64,000 nucleotides of DNA from Actinomycetes bacterium (GTDB taxonomy: Bacteria; Actinomycetota; Acidimicrobiia; Acidimicrobiales; RAAP-2): positions 1 through 64,000 of the forward strand of contig JAJYXE010000024.1 of NCBI GenBank assembly GCA_021791145.1, in the 5' to 3' direction. The notes beneath the pieces were generated by a model, which made no database searches, was not told the origin of the DNA, and saw nothing but the letters and a program-made list of their open reading frames with translations. Shown one piece after another: positions 34,098 through 43,178 of the stretch. How positions within the stretch are numbered: position 1 is the first letter of the stretch; every line of letters starts with the position of its first letter. The translations under genes were made by a program, and so were the position numbers.

Positions 34098-35650
34098 GCC
34101 GCTTCGGCCTCCGTGCTCACCGCGAGGCCCCTCGAGATCCCCATGCGCCGGCCGCCGACCAGCCGCTCGTTGCGGCCGAGCAGCACGACGAGGGGCCGGG
34201 TGAAGAAGTAGGTCATCAAGACGTCCATGAGCGTGGAGAGACCGAGGAAGAACGCGAATCCCTTCACCGCGCCGACCGCCACGAAGAAGAGCACCACCGC
34301 GGCGGCGAGCGAGACGGTGTCCGCCGCGAGGACGGTCCGCCAGGCGCTGGCGAAGCCGCGGTCCACGCTGGTTCTCACGGTCCGCCCCGCCCTGGTCTCG
34401 TCCTTGAGACGTTCGAAGTACACGATGTAGGAGTCGACGGTGATGCCGATCGACACGATGATGCCGGTGACGCCGGCGAGGTCGAAGCTGGGCGCGATCG
34501 ACGTGTGGCCGAGCGCCGAGATGATCGCCCAGAGCAGCGCGCCCGTCACGGCGAGGCCGCTGAAGACCACGATGCCGAGCAGCCGGTAGTAGACGATCGT
34601 GTAGAGCAGCACGAGAACGAGGCCTGCGAGACCCGCGCCGAGCCCGGCGAGGAGGGCCGAGTGCCCGAGCGTGGGCGACACGATCTGGCTCGTCTCACGG
34701 ATGAGCCTCACCGGCAGCGAGCCGAACTGCATGGCGATCGCGAGCGTCTTGGCCTGTGTCTCGGTGAGATGCCCGGAGATCTCCCCCCTCCCGCCGAACG
34801 AGCTGAAGGTGGACTGCGAGGGCTGGATGATCGGTGCCGAGTAGATCTTGCCGTCGAGTTCGATCGCGATGATCTGGTGGAAGTACTTCTGGGCGAGCCG
34901 GTCCCATGCGGGCGATCCCGACGAGGTGAGCGTGTAGTTCACCACCCACCTGCCGAGCTGTGTCTGCTGGGCGACCGCGCTCTTGACCGCGTGCCCGGTG
35001 AGCGGGGCCGGCCCGAGGAGGTAGCGCCGGTACTGGCCCGCCCCGTTGATGGCTGTGAGGAGGACCGTCTTTGTCTTGATGTCCTTTGTCGGTTTCGTGC
35101 TCGGGTACGCCGCGAGGGCGTTGTCGGTCGGAACGTGGTTCTCGCCGAATGTTGTCCCCGAGGACGGGCGCACCCCGAGGTTGGCCTCGGTGAGCTGGCT
35201 CGAAGGTGTGCACGCGGGAAGCGGCGCCGTCGCCGGCTTGGCGCCCTTGGCGGACTTCCCGGCGAACACGGGCGCGCCGCACAGGGCCGGCCGGAAGTAG
35301 AGCTGGGCGGTCTGGCCGAGCGTCTCCAGGATCTTGTGGCCGTTCTTGATGCCCGGGACCTGCACGAGGATGTCCCCGCCCTGCGTGCCGACCGTCGCGC
35401 CCGACACGCCGAGCCCGTTCACCCGGTTCGTGAGAATGCTCACGGTCTGGTTCAGGTCGGCTGTCGACACCTTGTGCGCCGGCTTGTAGACGACCGAGAA
35501 ACCGCCGTCCAGGTCGAGCCCGAGGCGCGGCGACCAGCGCGCGGCCAGCGTCCCGGCAAGCGATCCGACGGCGATCACAATCACGATCGCCAGGCTGATC
35601 ACCAATGACCGCTGCCGTCGTGCCTGGGCGCGCGACGACGGGGGGCTCAC
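34094..35650 (-). CDS. secD: Protein translocase subunit SecD
   Basis: The 518-residue partner of SecF has an N-terminal helix, the PRLGLDLDGGFSVVYKP opening, a large periplasmic P1 domain with GQTAQLYFRP, and the RND helices containing GVTGIIVSIGITVDSYIVYFERLKDE. The P1 region (about 140-230) is longer and more Thr/Ser-rich than in E. coli. GTG 35650 overlaps the yajC stop in GTGA, so yajC-secD-secF form a tightly coupled operon, as is usual. Confidence 0.95.
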   Translation of the reverse strand: MSPPSSRAQARRQRSLVISLAIVIVIAVGSLAGTLAARWSPRLGLDLDGGFSVVYKPAHKVSTADLNQTVSILTNRVNGLGVSGATVGTQGGDILVQVPGIKNGHKILETLGQTAQLYFRPALCGAPVFAGKSAKGAKPATAPLPACTPSSQLTEANLGVRPSSGTTFGENHVPTDNALAAYPSTKPTKDIKTKTVLLTAINGAGQYRRYLLGPAPLTGHAVKSAVAQQTQLGRWVVNYTLTSSGSPAWDRLAQKYFHQIIAIELDGKIYSAPIIQPSQSTFSSFGGRGEISGHLTETQAKTLAIAMQFGSLPVRLIRETSQIVSPTLGHSALLAGLGAGLAGLVLVLLYTIVYYRLLGIVVFSGLAVTGALLWAIISALGHTSIAPSFDLAGVTGIIVSIGITVDSYIVYFERLKDETRAGRTVRTSVDRGFASAWRTVLAADTVSLAAAVVLFFVAVGAVKGFAFFLGLSTLMDVLMTYFFTRPLVVLLGRNERLVGGRRMGISRGLAVSTEAEAA

Positions 35651-36234
35651 GTGCCCGTGCCCTCGCTCTCGCTCCGGGCGCCCTCGGTGCCCTCGAGCGG
35701 GGCGCCGTGACCGTCCAGGTGACCGTCGCCGTTGAGGTGACCGTCGCCGTTGAGGTGACCGTCGCCGTTGAGATGACCGTCCCCGTCGAGTTGCGACTCG
35801 AAGGCGTCGGCGCCGTAGGAGCCTCCGTCCGCGCCGGCCCCCGCGCCGGCCTCCGTGCCCATCTCGGAGCTCATCTGCGGCATGGGCGGGTCGACCTTGC
35901 GGGAGATGGCGCTGCGGACGAGCACGAGCCTCGTCGGATCGTTGCCCGCCGCGGCGAAGCCGACCGTGTCGCCGCCCGAGAGGATCGTCACCCGGTCGGC
36001 GTCGACGGCGATGACCTTGCCGACGATGCCGCCGACGGTGAGGACGTCGTCACCCACGGCGACGGCCTGCTGCTGCTCGCGCTGGCGCCGCTGCTTCTGC
36101 TTCTGGGGACGGATGAGCAGGAAATAGCCGACGACCGCGATCAGGACCAAGAAGATGATGAAGGTCGAGCCACTGCTGCTCGTCGTCTTGCTCGTCGACG
36201 ACGCGAGCATCAGCGCAGAAAGCGCACCGGTCAC
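35647..36234 (-). CDS. yajC: Preprotein translocase subunit YajC with a histidine-rich repeat tail
   Basis: The 195-residue protein begins with a hydrophobic helix (IIFLVLIAVVGYFLLIRPQ) and the charged KQKQRRQREQQ segment, followed by the conserved GDDVLTVGGIVGKVIAVD core and DRVTILSGG. About 90 residues extend beyond the normal YajC end, including four NGDGHL-type repeats and many acidic residues. GTG 36234 was preferred over 36243 because AGGGGGTGG lies at good spacing in front of it. It is the first gene of the yajC-secD-secF operon. Confidence 0.88.
   Translation of the reverse strand: MTGALSALMLASSTSKTTSSSGSTFIIFLVLIAVVGYFLLIRPQKQKQRRQREQQQAVAVGDDVLTVGGIVGKVIAVDADRVTILSGGDTVGFAAAGNDPTRLVLVRSAISRKVDPPMPQMSSEMGTEAGAGAGADGGSYGADAFESQLDGDGHLNGDGHLNGDGHLNGDGHLDGHGAPLEGTEGARSESEGTGT
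35717..35788 (-). repeat. 18-bp tandem repeats coding NGDGHL in YajC
   Basis: AGGTGACCGTCGCCGTTG occurs three times exactly (35717-35734, 35735-35752, 35753-35770), then once with changes (35771-35788). The encoded tail alternates Gly-Asp-Gly-His-Leu, with one histidine per repeat. Confidence 0.88.
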
Positions 36235-36427
36235 TTGGACCACCCCCTAGGGCAGATCAATTCGGGCTGTGGTACCCGCACAGGAGGGCCACGATACAGC
36301 CTCCGAGCGGCCGCGCCCGCGCGCCGCTGCCGCCCGCTCGCCCGGCACCCGTCCCGGCCGGGCCGCTCCTCACCGTAACGGGCGGGTAGCATCTCGACCA
36401 GCACGCACCTCTGGGCTGGGCGGAGGG

Positions 36428-37138
36428 ATGCCAACGGTGGAGCGCTCACGTCGAACCGGGTCGGTCCTCGCGATCGAGGACGACGGGGACGTTCGCTGGC
36501 TGCTCCACACCCTCCTCGGCCAGGAGGGCTACGTCGTGCACGAGGCGGCCACGGGGCGAGACGGGCTGCGCACCTTCCACGAGGTCCGTCCAGACGTGGT
36601 CATCCTCGACATCTCGCTCCCGGACCTCGACGGCTGGGAGGTCCTCTCCCGGATCCGCGACATGAGCGACGCCCCGGTGATCGTCCTCACGGCCCGGTCC
36701 ACCGAGGCCGAGAAGGTCCGCGGCTTCAACGCCGGTGCCGACGACTTCCTGACGAAGCCGTTCGGCCAGCAGGAGCTGATCGCCCGGCTCCAGGCGCTCC
36801 GCCGTCGGTCGGCCGCCTCCAAGCCGCAGACCGGCTTCGACGACGGGCACGTGCGCATCGACTTCGGGCGCCAGCAGGCCTTCCTCGACGGGGCCCCGCT
36901 CTCGCTCACCCCGACCGAGTACCGCCTGCTCTCTGCCCTCGTGCGTAGCGCAGGCGTGGTCCTCTCGCCGGACCAGCTCGTGGAGCTCGCCTGGGCCGAG
37001 CCGGGTGACGCGAGCCCATCCAGGGTGAAGTACGCCGTGCTGCGCCTCCGTCGCAAGCTGGGCTGGGACTCCGAGGACGCCCCCCTGCGAACGGTGCGGG
37101 GGTTCGGCTACCGCTACGACCCGCACCCGGGCCTCTGA
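36428..37138 (+). CDS. Orphan OmpR-type response regulator
   Basis: A 236-residue regulator with receiver residues DD near 19-20, the phospho-acceptor in VVILDISLPD, LTARS and the TKPFG lysine, followed by a winged-helix domain (LTPTEYRLLSALVRSAG; RTVRGFGYRYDP). No kinase gene is adjacent; it is inserted between ruvB and yajC on the opposite strand. It has only 5 bp to the convergent ruvB. ATG 36428 abuts a GGAGGG; GTG 36437 is better spaced from that sequence and is an alternative start. Confidence 0.88.
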   Translation: MPTVERSRRTGSVLAIEDDGDVRWLLHTLLGQEGYVVHEAATGRDGLRTFHEVRPDVVILDISLPDLDGWEVLSRIRDMSDAPVIVLTARSTEAEKVRGFNAGADDFLTKPFGQQELIARLQALRRRSAASKPQTGFDDGHVRIDFGRQQAFLDGAPLSLTPTEYRLLSALVRSAGVVLSPDQLVELAWAEPGDASPSRVKYAVLRLRRKLGWDSEDAPLRTVRGFGYRYDPHPGL

Positions 37139-37143
37139 GGTCA

Positions 37144-38211
37144 TCAGAAGAGAGCCGCCTCCGGAGGCGCTGCACCGAGGTGCGCCCACGCGCGCGCCGT
37201 CGGCGCCCGACCGCGCGGCGTCCGGTGGATCAAGCCCTGTTGGAGGAGGTAGGGCTCGTAGGCGTCCTCGATCGTGTCGGGCTCCTCGCCCACGCACTGG
37301 GCGAGCGTAGTCAGCCCGACGGGTCGGCCGCCGAACCGCTCGCAGAGCGCGTGGAGGATCGCGCGGTCCATCTTGTCGAGTCCGAGCTCGTCGACCCCGA
37401 AGAGCTCGAGCCCCTCGGCGGCCGTCCTCTTTGACACGGTGCCGTCGCCGCGCACTTCCGCGAAGTCCCGCACACGGCGAAGCAGCCGGTTCGCGACGCG
37501 CGGCGTGCCGCGCGCCCGCCCCCCGATCATCCGTGCGCCCTCGGCGTCGATCTCGACCCCGAGGATGCGCGCCGAACGGCGCACGATCGCTTCGAGGTCG
37601 CCAGGTTCGTAGAGGTCGAGCCGCCCGACGAACCCGAAGCGGTCCCGGAGCGGTCCTGCGACGAGCCCGGTCCTCGTCGTGGCGCCGACCAGCGTGAAGC
37701 GCGGCAAGTCGAGGCGGATCGAGCGCGCCGTCGGACCCTTTCCGATGAGGATGTCGATCTTCGCGTCCTCCATCGCGGGGTAGAGCACCTCTTCGACCGA
37801 CCGGTGGAGCCGGTGGATCTCGTCGATGAAGAGGACGTCGCCCTCCTGGAGGTCCGTCAGGAGCGCGGCCAGGTCCCCTGCCCGGGCGAGCACCGGACCG
37901 GAGGTGATCCGCAGCCCCACGCCCATCTCGGCGGCGACGATGCCCGCGAGCGACGTCTTGCCGAGCCCCGGGGGCCCGGCGAAGAGGATGTGGTCCACCG
38001 GTTGGCGCCGGGCGCGCGCGGCCTGCACCACGATCCCGAGGTGCTCGACGAGGTCCGCCTGGCCGACGAACTCCGCGAGCCGGCGAGGCCGGAGGCTCGC
38101 GTCGTACTCGGCGTCGTCCTCGGGCACCTCCGACGGGTCGACGGCGCGCGGTGCCGGCGCACGCCCCGCCTGGGCCTCCTGCGCGCCCGCCAGGACCTCC
38201 CGGCGGGTCAT
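37144..38211 (-). CDS. ruvB: Holliday-junction helicase RuvB
   Basis: A 355-residue AAA+ motor with [18 protein letters not shown], Walker [12 protein letters not shown], Walker [12 protein letters not shown], sensor [18 protein letters not shown] and a C-terminal winged helix ([17 protein letters not shown]). It drives branch migration with RuvA. ATG 38211 overlaps the ruvA stop in ATGA. Confidence 0.97.
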   Translation of the reverse strand: MTRREVLAGAQEAQAGRAPAPRAVDPSEVPEDDAEYDASLRPRRLAEFVGQADLVEHLGIVVQAARARRQPVDHILFAGPPGLGKTSLAGIVAAEMGVGLRITSGPVLARAGDLAALLTDLQEGDVLFIDEIHRLHRSVEEVLYPAMEDAKIDILIGKGPTARSIRLDLPRFTLVGATTRTGLVAGPLRDRFGFVGRLDLYEPGDLEAIVRRSARILGVEIDAEGARMIGGRARGTPRVANRLLRRVRDFAEVRGDGTVSKRTAAEGLELFGVDELGLDKMDRAILHALCERFGGRPVGLTTLAQCVGEEPDTIEDAYEPYLLQQGLIHRTPRGRAPTARAWAHLGAAPPEAALF

Positions 38212-38801
38212 CGGGCGGCGAGGTCCCGCAGGGCGAGCCTGAGGAGCTCCTCCACCCCGACATCCTCGCGCCGCCCCTCGAGCGCCCTGCGGATCTCCTC
38301 GGGCCCGTACCCGAGCTCTGCGAGCGCGGCTCGGGCCTCGGCGCGCGCCCCGGCACGTCCGGTCACGCCGGCGACGGCACCATCGGACAGGTCCGGCAGG
38401 TCCAAGCGGCTCTTCAGGTCGATGAGGAGGCGGGCGGCGGTCTTCCTCCCGATCCCGGGCACCGAGCAGAGCGTCTCGGCGTCACCTTCGAGCACGGCGG
38501 TCGACAACGCCGCCGGCGAGAGCGCGGACAGCACCGACAGCGCGAGCGCTGGACCCACGCCGTGCGCGCCGAGGAGCGCCTCGAAGCACCGGCGCTCGTC
38601 GTCGTGGGTGAAGCCGTACAGCACGATCGCGTCCTCACGCACGTGGGTGTGCACGTGGAGGAACACCTCGGTGCCCGCCGCGCCGAGTGCGGCCGCGGTG
38701 CGCGCCGGCACGCTCACCCGATAGCCCACCCCGCCGACCTCCACGAGCAGGTCCCCGTCCGACCCGCGCCACGCGAGCGTGCCGCGCAGCGAGCCGATCA
38801 C
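38208..38801 (-). CDS. ruvA: Holliday-junction binding protein RuvA
   Basis: The 197-residue protein starts [11 protein letters not shown], has the OB fold, the helix-hairpin-helix pair ([29 protein letters not shown]) and a flexible link to the RuvB-binding third domain. GTG 38801 overlaps the ruvC stop in GTGA; an upstream frame extension is not conserved in type. Confidence 0.95.
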   Translation of the reverse strand: MIGSLRGTLAWRGSDGDLLVEVGGVGYRVSVPARTAAALGAAGTEVFLHVHTHVREDAIVLYGFTHDDERRCFEALLGAHGVGPALALSVLSALSPAALSTAVLEGDAETLCSVPGIGRKTAARLLIDLKSRLDLPDLSDGAVAGVTGRAGARAEARAALAELGYGPEEIRRALEGRREDVGVEELLRLALRDLAAR

Positions 38802-39337
38802 CGCCCTGCTCCCGCGCGCGACGACGCGCCCGCCGCACCGATCGCGCGCCGGACCGGCGCGCCAAAGAGATGGCACAGCGCGAGGGCCAGCGCATCGGCG
38901 ACGTCCGGAGGGCCGGGGACGCAGCCGACGCCGAGCACCGCGGCGACCATCTCGCGCACCTGCCCCTTGTCGGCAGCCCCCCAGCCCGCGAGCGCCTGCT
39001 TCACCTCGTTGGACGTGTACTGGGCGACTTCACATCCTGCCGAGGCTGCCTCGGCGAGAGCGAGGCCGCTGGCCTGACCCACCGACATTGCAGTGCGTGC
39101 GTTGACCTGGAAGAAGACCCGCTCCACCGCGACGGCGTCAGGCCGGTGCTCTCCCATGAGCGCCCGGAGCTCGTCGCGCAGCAGCCGGAGCCGCTCGGGG
39201 AGCGGCGCTGCAGGGTTGGTCTCGAGCACGCCTGCGGCAACCGCGCGGAGCGCGCCGGGGCGGGTGGGCGCTCCGGAGGCGGCGACGACCCCGTACCCGC
39301 AACGCGAGAGGCCGGGATCGATGCCGAGCACGAACAT
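38798..39337 (-). CDS. ruvC: Holliday-junction resolvase RuvC
   Basis: The 179-residue endonuclease begins MFVLGIDPGLSRCGYG with the first catalytic Asp. It has AVERVFFQVNARTAMSVGQA with catalytic Glu and the WGAADKGQVREMV region, and ends with the ADALALALCH aspartate. ATG 39337 follows a TAGCGT element by 7 nt, so ruvC heads a probably leaderless ruvC-ruvA-ruvB transcript. Confidence 0.96.
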   Translation of the reverse strand: MFVLGIDPGLSRCGYGVVAASGAPTRPGALRAVAAGVLETNPAAPLPERLRLLRDELRALMGEHRPDAVAVERVFFQVNARTAMSVGQASGLALAEAASAGCEVAQYTSNEVKQALAGWGAADKGQVREMVAAVLGVGCVPGPPDVADALALALCHLFGAPVRRAIGAAGASSRAGAGR

Positions 39338-39344
39338 GCGTTCG

Positions 39345-39350
39345 ACGCTA
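39345..39350 (-). promoter_or_regulatory. -10 element TAGCGT for leaderless ruvC
   Basis: Minus-strand TAGCGT lies 7 nt before the ruvC ATG with no ribosome-binding site between. Confidence 0.5.
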
Positions 39351-39430
39351 CTCCACCGCGGCGCGCCGGGCGTGGCTTTCACGGCGAGCTCGAGGTCCGG
39401 GGCGCGGCCGCGCCTCGGACCGGCTCCCGG

Positions 39431-40180
39431 TCAGCCCGCGTACGCGGCGAGGACGGTCTCGGGGATGTCGTAGTTGGCGTGGACCGCCTGGACGTCGTCG
39501 TGGTCCTCGATCGCCTCGAGGAGCCGCAGCACCCGCTGGGCCTCCTGGGGGTCGGTGATGTCGATCGTCGTGATCGGCACCAGCGTGAGCTCGGCGTTTC
39601 GCGGTGCCATGCCCGCAGCCTCGAGGGCGTCGCGCACGGCCGCAAGGTCAGTCGGGGCCGACACCACCTGCCAGCGCTCGCCCACGTCGACGACGTCCTC
39701 TGCACCCGCGTCGGCCGCAGCTTCGGTGATCGCGTCCTCGTCGAGCGACCGGTCGAGCTCGACCACGCCCTTGCGCTCGAACTGCCAGCTCACGGCTCCA
39801 GGCTCCGCGAGCGAGCCGCCGTTTCTCGTGAACAGGTTGCGCAGCTCGGCAGCGGTGCGGTTGCGGTTGTCGGTGAGGGTCTCGACGATGACCGCGACCC
39901 CGCCGGGCGCGTACCCCTCGTAGGAGACGGCCTCGTACCGGACGCCTTCGAGCTCGCCGGTGCCGCGCTTGATCGCACGCTCGATCGTGTCCATCGGCAT
40001 CGAGTCCGCGCGCGCGCGTTCGAATGCCGTGCGAAGGGCGGCGTTGTTGGTGACGTCGCCGCCGCCCTCTCGAGCGGCAACCTCGAGCGAGCGGATGTGC
40101 TTCACGAACCGCTTGGAGCGCGCGGCGTCTTGCGCCCCCTTGCGGTACTTGGTGGTTGCCCACTTCGAGTGACCCGACAT
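39431..40180 (-). CDS. yebC: YebC/PmpR/TACO1-family protein
   Basis: A 249-residue protein opening MSGHSKWATTKYRKGAQDA, the hallmark of the family, with GYAPGGVAVIVETLTDN and an ERWQVV-type third domain. Family members were first described as transcriptional regulators and more recently as factors that help ribosomes through proline-rich stretches. The many Pro-rich tails in this genome make that role attractive but unproven here. GGAAGGA lies 9 nt before ATG 40180. Confidence 0.95.
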   Translation of the reverse strand: MSGHSKWATTKYRKGAQDAARSKRFVKHIRSLEVAAREGGGDVTNNAALRTAFERARADSMPMDTIERAIKRGTGELEGVRYEAVSYEGYAPGGVAVIVETLTDNRNRTAAELRNLFTRNGGSLAEPGAVSWQFERKGVVELDRSLDEDAITEAAADAGAEDVVDVGERWQVVSAPTDLAAVRDALEAAGMAPRNAELTLVPITTIDITDPQEAQRVLRLLEAIEDHDDVQAVHANYDIPETVLAAYAG

Positions 40181-40254
40181 CTGCAGCGTCCTTCCTGACG
40201 TCCTGCGAACGTGGTGCGAGAGTGCCCGAGCCCCCGCGCTCGAGCAACGTGATG

Positions 40255-40995
40255 CTACCGCCGCGCCGCCAAAGGGTCGCCGGGCGCCGCGTGGTCGGCC
40301 CCTTCGGCACGACGTCCGCCGGTCCGCAGCTCTCGGACCGCCCCCCGCTTGCCGCCGCGCACCGTCTGGTCGTGCACCATCTGGTGGTCGTGCACCATCT
40401 GGGCGAACAGCCGTTGGAGACGACGGTCCGGCGTGAGCTCCGGATGGAACGTCGCGGCGAGCACATGACCCTGGCGGAGGACCACCGGGTGGGGGCCTTG
40501 CGAGCTCTCCGTGCCGAGCACGTCGACTTCGTCCGACACCTCGGTCACGAGCGGCGCCCTGATGAAGACCGCGGGCAGCGGTCCTTCGCCGACTCCCAGG
40601 GCCCCGTCGAGGAGCTCCACATCCGCCTCGAAGGAAAAACGCTGGGGGCCATAGCCGTTGCGACGCACCGTGCAGTCGAGCGCCCCGAACGACACCTGGT
40701 CCGCGCGCCCGTCCTCGACCCGGGCAGCGAGCAGGATGAGGCCGGCGCACGTCCCGAAGGTCGGCAGGCCCTCGGCGATCGCCTCGCGCACGGGGACGGA
40801 CAGCCCCGAGGACTCGAGCAGCATCGAGAGCGTCGTCGACTCGCCGCCCGGCAGCACCAGACCGTCGAGCTCGTCGAGGTCGCGGGGCCACCGCACACGG
40901 CGGGTCGCCAGGCCCACCTCACGAAAGGCGGCCTCGTGCTCCAAGACGTCGCCTTGGAGGGCGAGGACGCCGACCGTCGCCGCCGGCTCCTCCAC
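40255..40995 (-). CDS. pdxT: Pyridoxal 5'-phosphate synthase glutaminase subunit PdxT
   Basis: The 246-residue class I glutaminase supplies ammonia to PdxS. Visible motifs are GVLALQGDVLEHEA, LPGGESTT, the nucleophile in FGTCAGLILLA and the His-Glu pair in ATFHPELTPD. The enzyme normally ends about 190-200 residues in; here roughly 45 extra residues follow, including a duplicated MVHDHQ/MVHDQ created by an 18-bp tandem repeat. GTG 40995 lies 2 nt after pdxS. Confidence 0.93.
   Translation of the reverse strand: MEEPAATVGVLALQGDVLEHEAAFREVGLATRRVRWPRDLDELDGLVLPGGESTTLSMLLESSGLSVPVREAIAEGLPTFGTCAGLILLAARVEDGRADQVSFGALDCTVRRNGYGPQRFSFEADVELLDGALGVGEGPLPAVFIRAPLVTEVSDEVDVLGTESSQGPHPVVLRQGHVLAATFHPELTPDRRLQRLFAQMVHDHQMVHDQTVRGGKRGAVRELRTGGRRAEGADHAAPGDPLAARR
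40367..40402 (-). repeat. 18-bp perfect tandem duplication in the pdxT tail
   Basis: TGGTCGTGCACCATCTGG occurs at 40367-40384 and 40385-40402. It duplicates the residues MVHDH/MVHDQ just past the conserved glutaminase end. Confidence 0.85.
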
Positions 40996-40997
40996 CG

Positions 40998-41894
40998 CTA
41001 CCAGCCGCGGTCGGCCAGCCGCTCGCCGAGCTCGGAGATCTCCTCACCGCGCATGGCCCCGCCGAGCCCACGGCTCACCTTGGCCACATGGTCGGCGTCC
41101 TCGAAGTGGGTCGTCGCCTCTACGATCGCCCGGGCGCGGCGGGCGGGGTCCTCGCTCTTGAAGATGCCCGACCCGACGAAGACGGCTTCGGCCCCGAGCT
41201 GCATGACGAGCGCCGCGTCCGCAGGCGTCGCGATCCCCCCCGCACAGAAGAGCGGGACCGGCAGCTTGCCGGTCTCGGCGATCTCGTGGACGAGGCCGAT
41301 CGGGGCGCGCAGCTCCTTCGCCCACCCGTAGAGCTCCGCGGCATCTGCCTGCCCGACCTTGCGGATGTCGCCGACGATCGAGCGAAGGTGGCGCACCGCC
41401 TCCACGATGTTGCCGGTGCCGGCCTCACCTTTGGAGCGGATCATCGCCGCACCCTCGGAGATCCGCCGCAGCGCCTCCCCGAGGTTCGTCGCGCCGCACA
41501 CGAAGGGCACCGTGAACGCCCACTTGTCGATGTGGTACGCCTCGTCGGCCGGCGTGAGGACCTCGCTCTCGTCGACGTAGTCGACGCCGAGCGCCTGGAG
41601 GACCTGCGCCTCGGCGAAGTGGCCGATCCGCGCCTTGGCCATCACCGGGATGGTGACCGCCTCTTGGATCCCCTCGATCAGCGCGGGGTCGCTCATCCGC
41701 GCGACGCCGCCCTCCCGCCTGATGTCCGCCGGGACCCGCTCGAGCGCCATCACCGAGACCGCGCCGGCGTCCTCGGCGATCTTCGCCTGCGTGGCGTCGA
41801 CGACGTCCATGATCACCCCGCCGCGCAGCATGTCGGCGAGCCCCCGCTTCACCGTGAAGGTGCCGGTCTCACGTCGCCCGTTCGCCGTCGTCAT
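40998..41894 (-). CDS. pdxS: Pyridoxal 5'-phosphate synthase subunit PdxS
   Basis: A 298-residue TIM-barrel lyase that makes PLP from ribose 5-phosphate, glyceraldehyde 3-phosphate and ammonia. It has [17 protein letters not shown], the lysine in [12 protein letters not shown], the second lysine in [12 protein letters not shown] and the phosphate loop [13 protein letters not shown] 41894 is chosen because TAGGAT lies 7 nt upstream; the in-frame ATG at 41903 would overlap that element. pdxS-pdxT is the usual order. Confidence 0.97.
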   Translation of the reverse strand: MTTANGRRETGTFTVKRGLADMLRGGVIMDVVDATQAKIAEDAGAVSVMALERVPADIRREGGVARMSDPALIEGIQEAVTIPVMAKARIGHFAEAQVLQALGVDYVDESEVLTPADEAYHIDKWAFTVPFVCGATNLGEALRRISEGAAMIRSKGEAGTGNIVEAVRHLRSIVGDIRKVGQADAAELYGWAKELRAPIGLVHEIAETGKLPVPLFCAGGIATPADAALVMQLGAEAVFVGSGIFKSEDPARRARAIVEATTHFEDADHVAKVSRGLGGAMRGEEISELGERLADRGW

Positions 41895-41901
41895 GGGTGG
41901 C

Positions 41902-41907
41902 ATCCTA
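41902..41907 (-). promoter_or_regulatory. -10 element TAGGAT for leaderless pdxS
   Basis: Minus-strand TAGGAT lies 7 nt before ATG 41894. It argues against the longer annotation starting at ATG 41903, which would begin inside the element. Confidence 0.5.
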
Positions 41908-41990
41908 CCGGCTGCGCCCCGCGGTCCCCGCCAGACCCACTCGACGTCTGCCGGGCGGCTCCGGGCGCCGGGGGGCGCGCTGCGACCGGG

Positions 41991-43178
41991 CTACCACTCC
42001 CCCAACGCGTCGATCCGAACCGCGGTCACGTCGAGCTCCCCGGCGGGCGCCGCCCCGCCGGTGCCGGCCATCGGGTCGATCCAGATCCATCGGGTGGCCG
42101 CCCAGCGGCGGCCCGTGAACGGGGACGCGGTGCCCGAGGGCCGCCCGCCCATGGAGGCGAGCGCGTCGTGCAGGCCCGGCGGGTAGCGGACCGCGAGCGC
42201 CGCTGCCTGGTCCGCCTCGTACTCCCGGCCCCGTCCGACGGCGGCGTGCACGAGCTGGTCCCTCCCGGTCGCCCACGCCAGCAGCCCGACGGTCGCGAGC
42301 GCCACGGAGGAGACCTCGGCGTCGCGCCGCTTCACGTGGACGAGCTCGTGGGCCACCACACCCTCCATCTCGATGAGCCCGACCCTCGACAGGAGGCCCG
42401 AGGTGACGACCAGCACCGCGCGACCGCCGCGACCGGCGAGCGCGCATGCGTTGGCGACCGCGTCGTCCACGAGCCGCAGCTCGGGCCGCGCGACGCCGAT
42501 GGTCGCACAGAGCCCCTCGACCTGGTTGAACAGGGCAGGCAAGCCACCCTCGCCGACCTCGCTGCCGCCCACCAGGCGGAGCGCGAGCCACATCGACCCC
42601 GTCGAGACGAAGACGCCTGCGACCACGAACACCACCACCGCGGCTGCCGCACCGGCCACGGTCCCCACGGTCACCCCGAGGACCACGCCGAGGAGGATCG
42701 CCGGTGCTGCCGACGCGCCCATCGTGAGCATGCGCAGGCGGACGCCGTTGGCGCGCCGCCTCGCCTCGTTGCGCGCATCGGCGAGCTCGTGCGCGCCGAG
42801 CTGGGTACCTGCAGCCTGCGGCAAACGGACCTCCGGGGAGCTCGAGGCACTGCCCCGCCGGCGCCCGTGCGCCGTCCCTCCCGGCGCCGTCCGCCCGGTC
42901 GACGCCGGCTTGCGGCGCGCCGCCCGGGACGCCTCCCCAGCCGACCTCAGCGCGGCGCCGGCTCGGGGCTCGCCCCGCGCGGCCGCCTTCGGGGCAGAAG
43001 ACCTCCTCCCTGCGGCGGGCCCGGACCGGGGCAGCGACGGGGCGCCGGGGCTGGAGGAGCCCGCCGCTGCGCTCCCCGAGCCGCGGTCCTGGGCGGGGCG
43101 GCCCGGGACCGAGCCCTTCGGCTTTCGCGTGCGACCACGTGGCGCACCACGCTCACGGTCTGCGCCGGTCTCGCTCAT
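41991..43178 (-). CDS. M48-like zinc metalloprotease, membrane-bound
   Basis: The 395-residue protein has about 135 disordered Arg/Ser/Gly-rich residues, then two helices (ASAAPAILLGVVLGVTVG; AAAVVVFVVAGVFVSTG), and a peptidase domain with the zinc motif HELVH, a downstream glutamate in GREYEADQAAA, and the preceding helix MEGVVAHELVHVK. This is the HtpX/Ste24-like arrangement, used for quality control of membrane proteins. The long basic tail is not typical. ATG 43178 overlaps the pimA stop in ATGA, attaching it to the PIM operon; a lipid or envelope role cannot be inferred from that alone. Confidence 0.82.
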   Translation of the reverse strand: MSETGADRERGAPRGRTRKPKGSVPGRPAQDRGSGSAAAGSSSPGAPSLPRSGPAAGRRSSAPKAAARGEPRAGAALRSAGEASRAARRKPASTGRTAPGGTAHGRRRGSASSSPEVRLPQAAGTQLGAHELADARNEARRRANGVRLRMLTMGASAAPAILLGVVLGVTVGTVAGAAAAVVVFVVAGVFVSTGSMWLALRLVGGSEVGEGGLPALFNQVEGLCATIGVARPELRLVDDAVANACALAGRGGRAVLVVTSGLLSRVGLIEMEGVVAHELVHVKRRDAEVSSVALATVGLLAWATGRDQLVHAAVGRGREYEADQAAALAVRYPPGLHDALASMGGRPSGTASPFTGRRWAATRWIWIDPMAGTGGAAPAGELDVTAVRIDALGEW

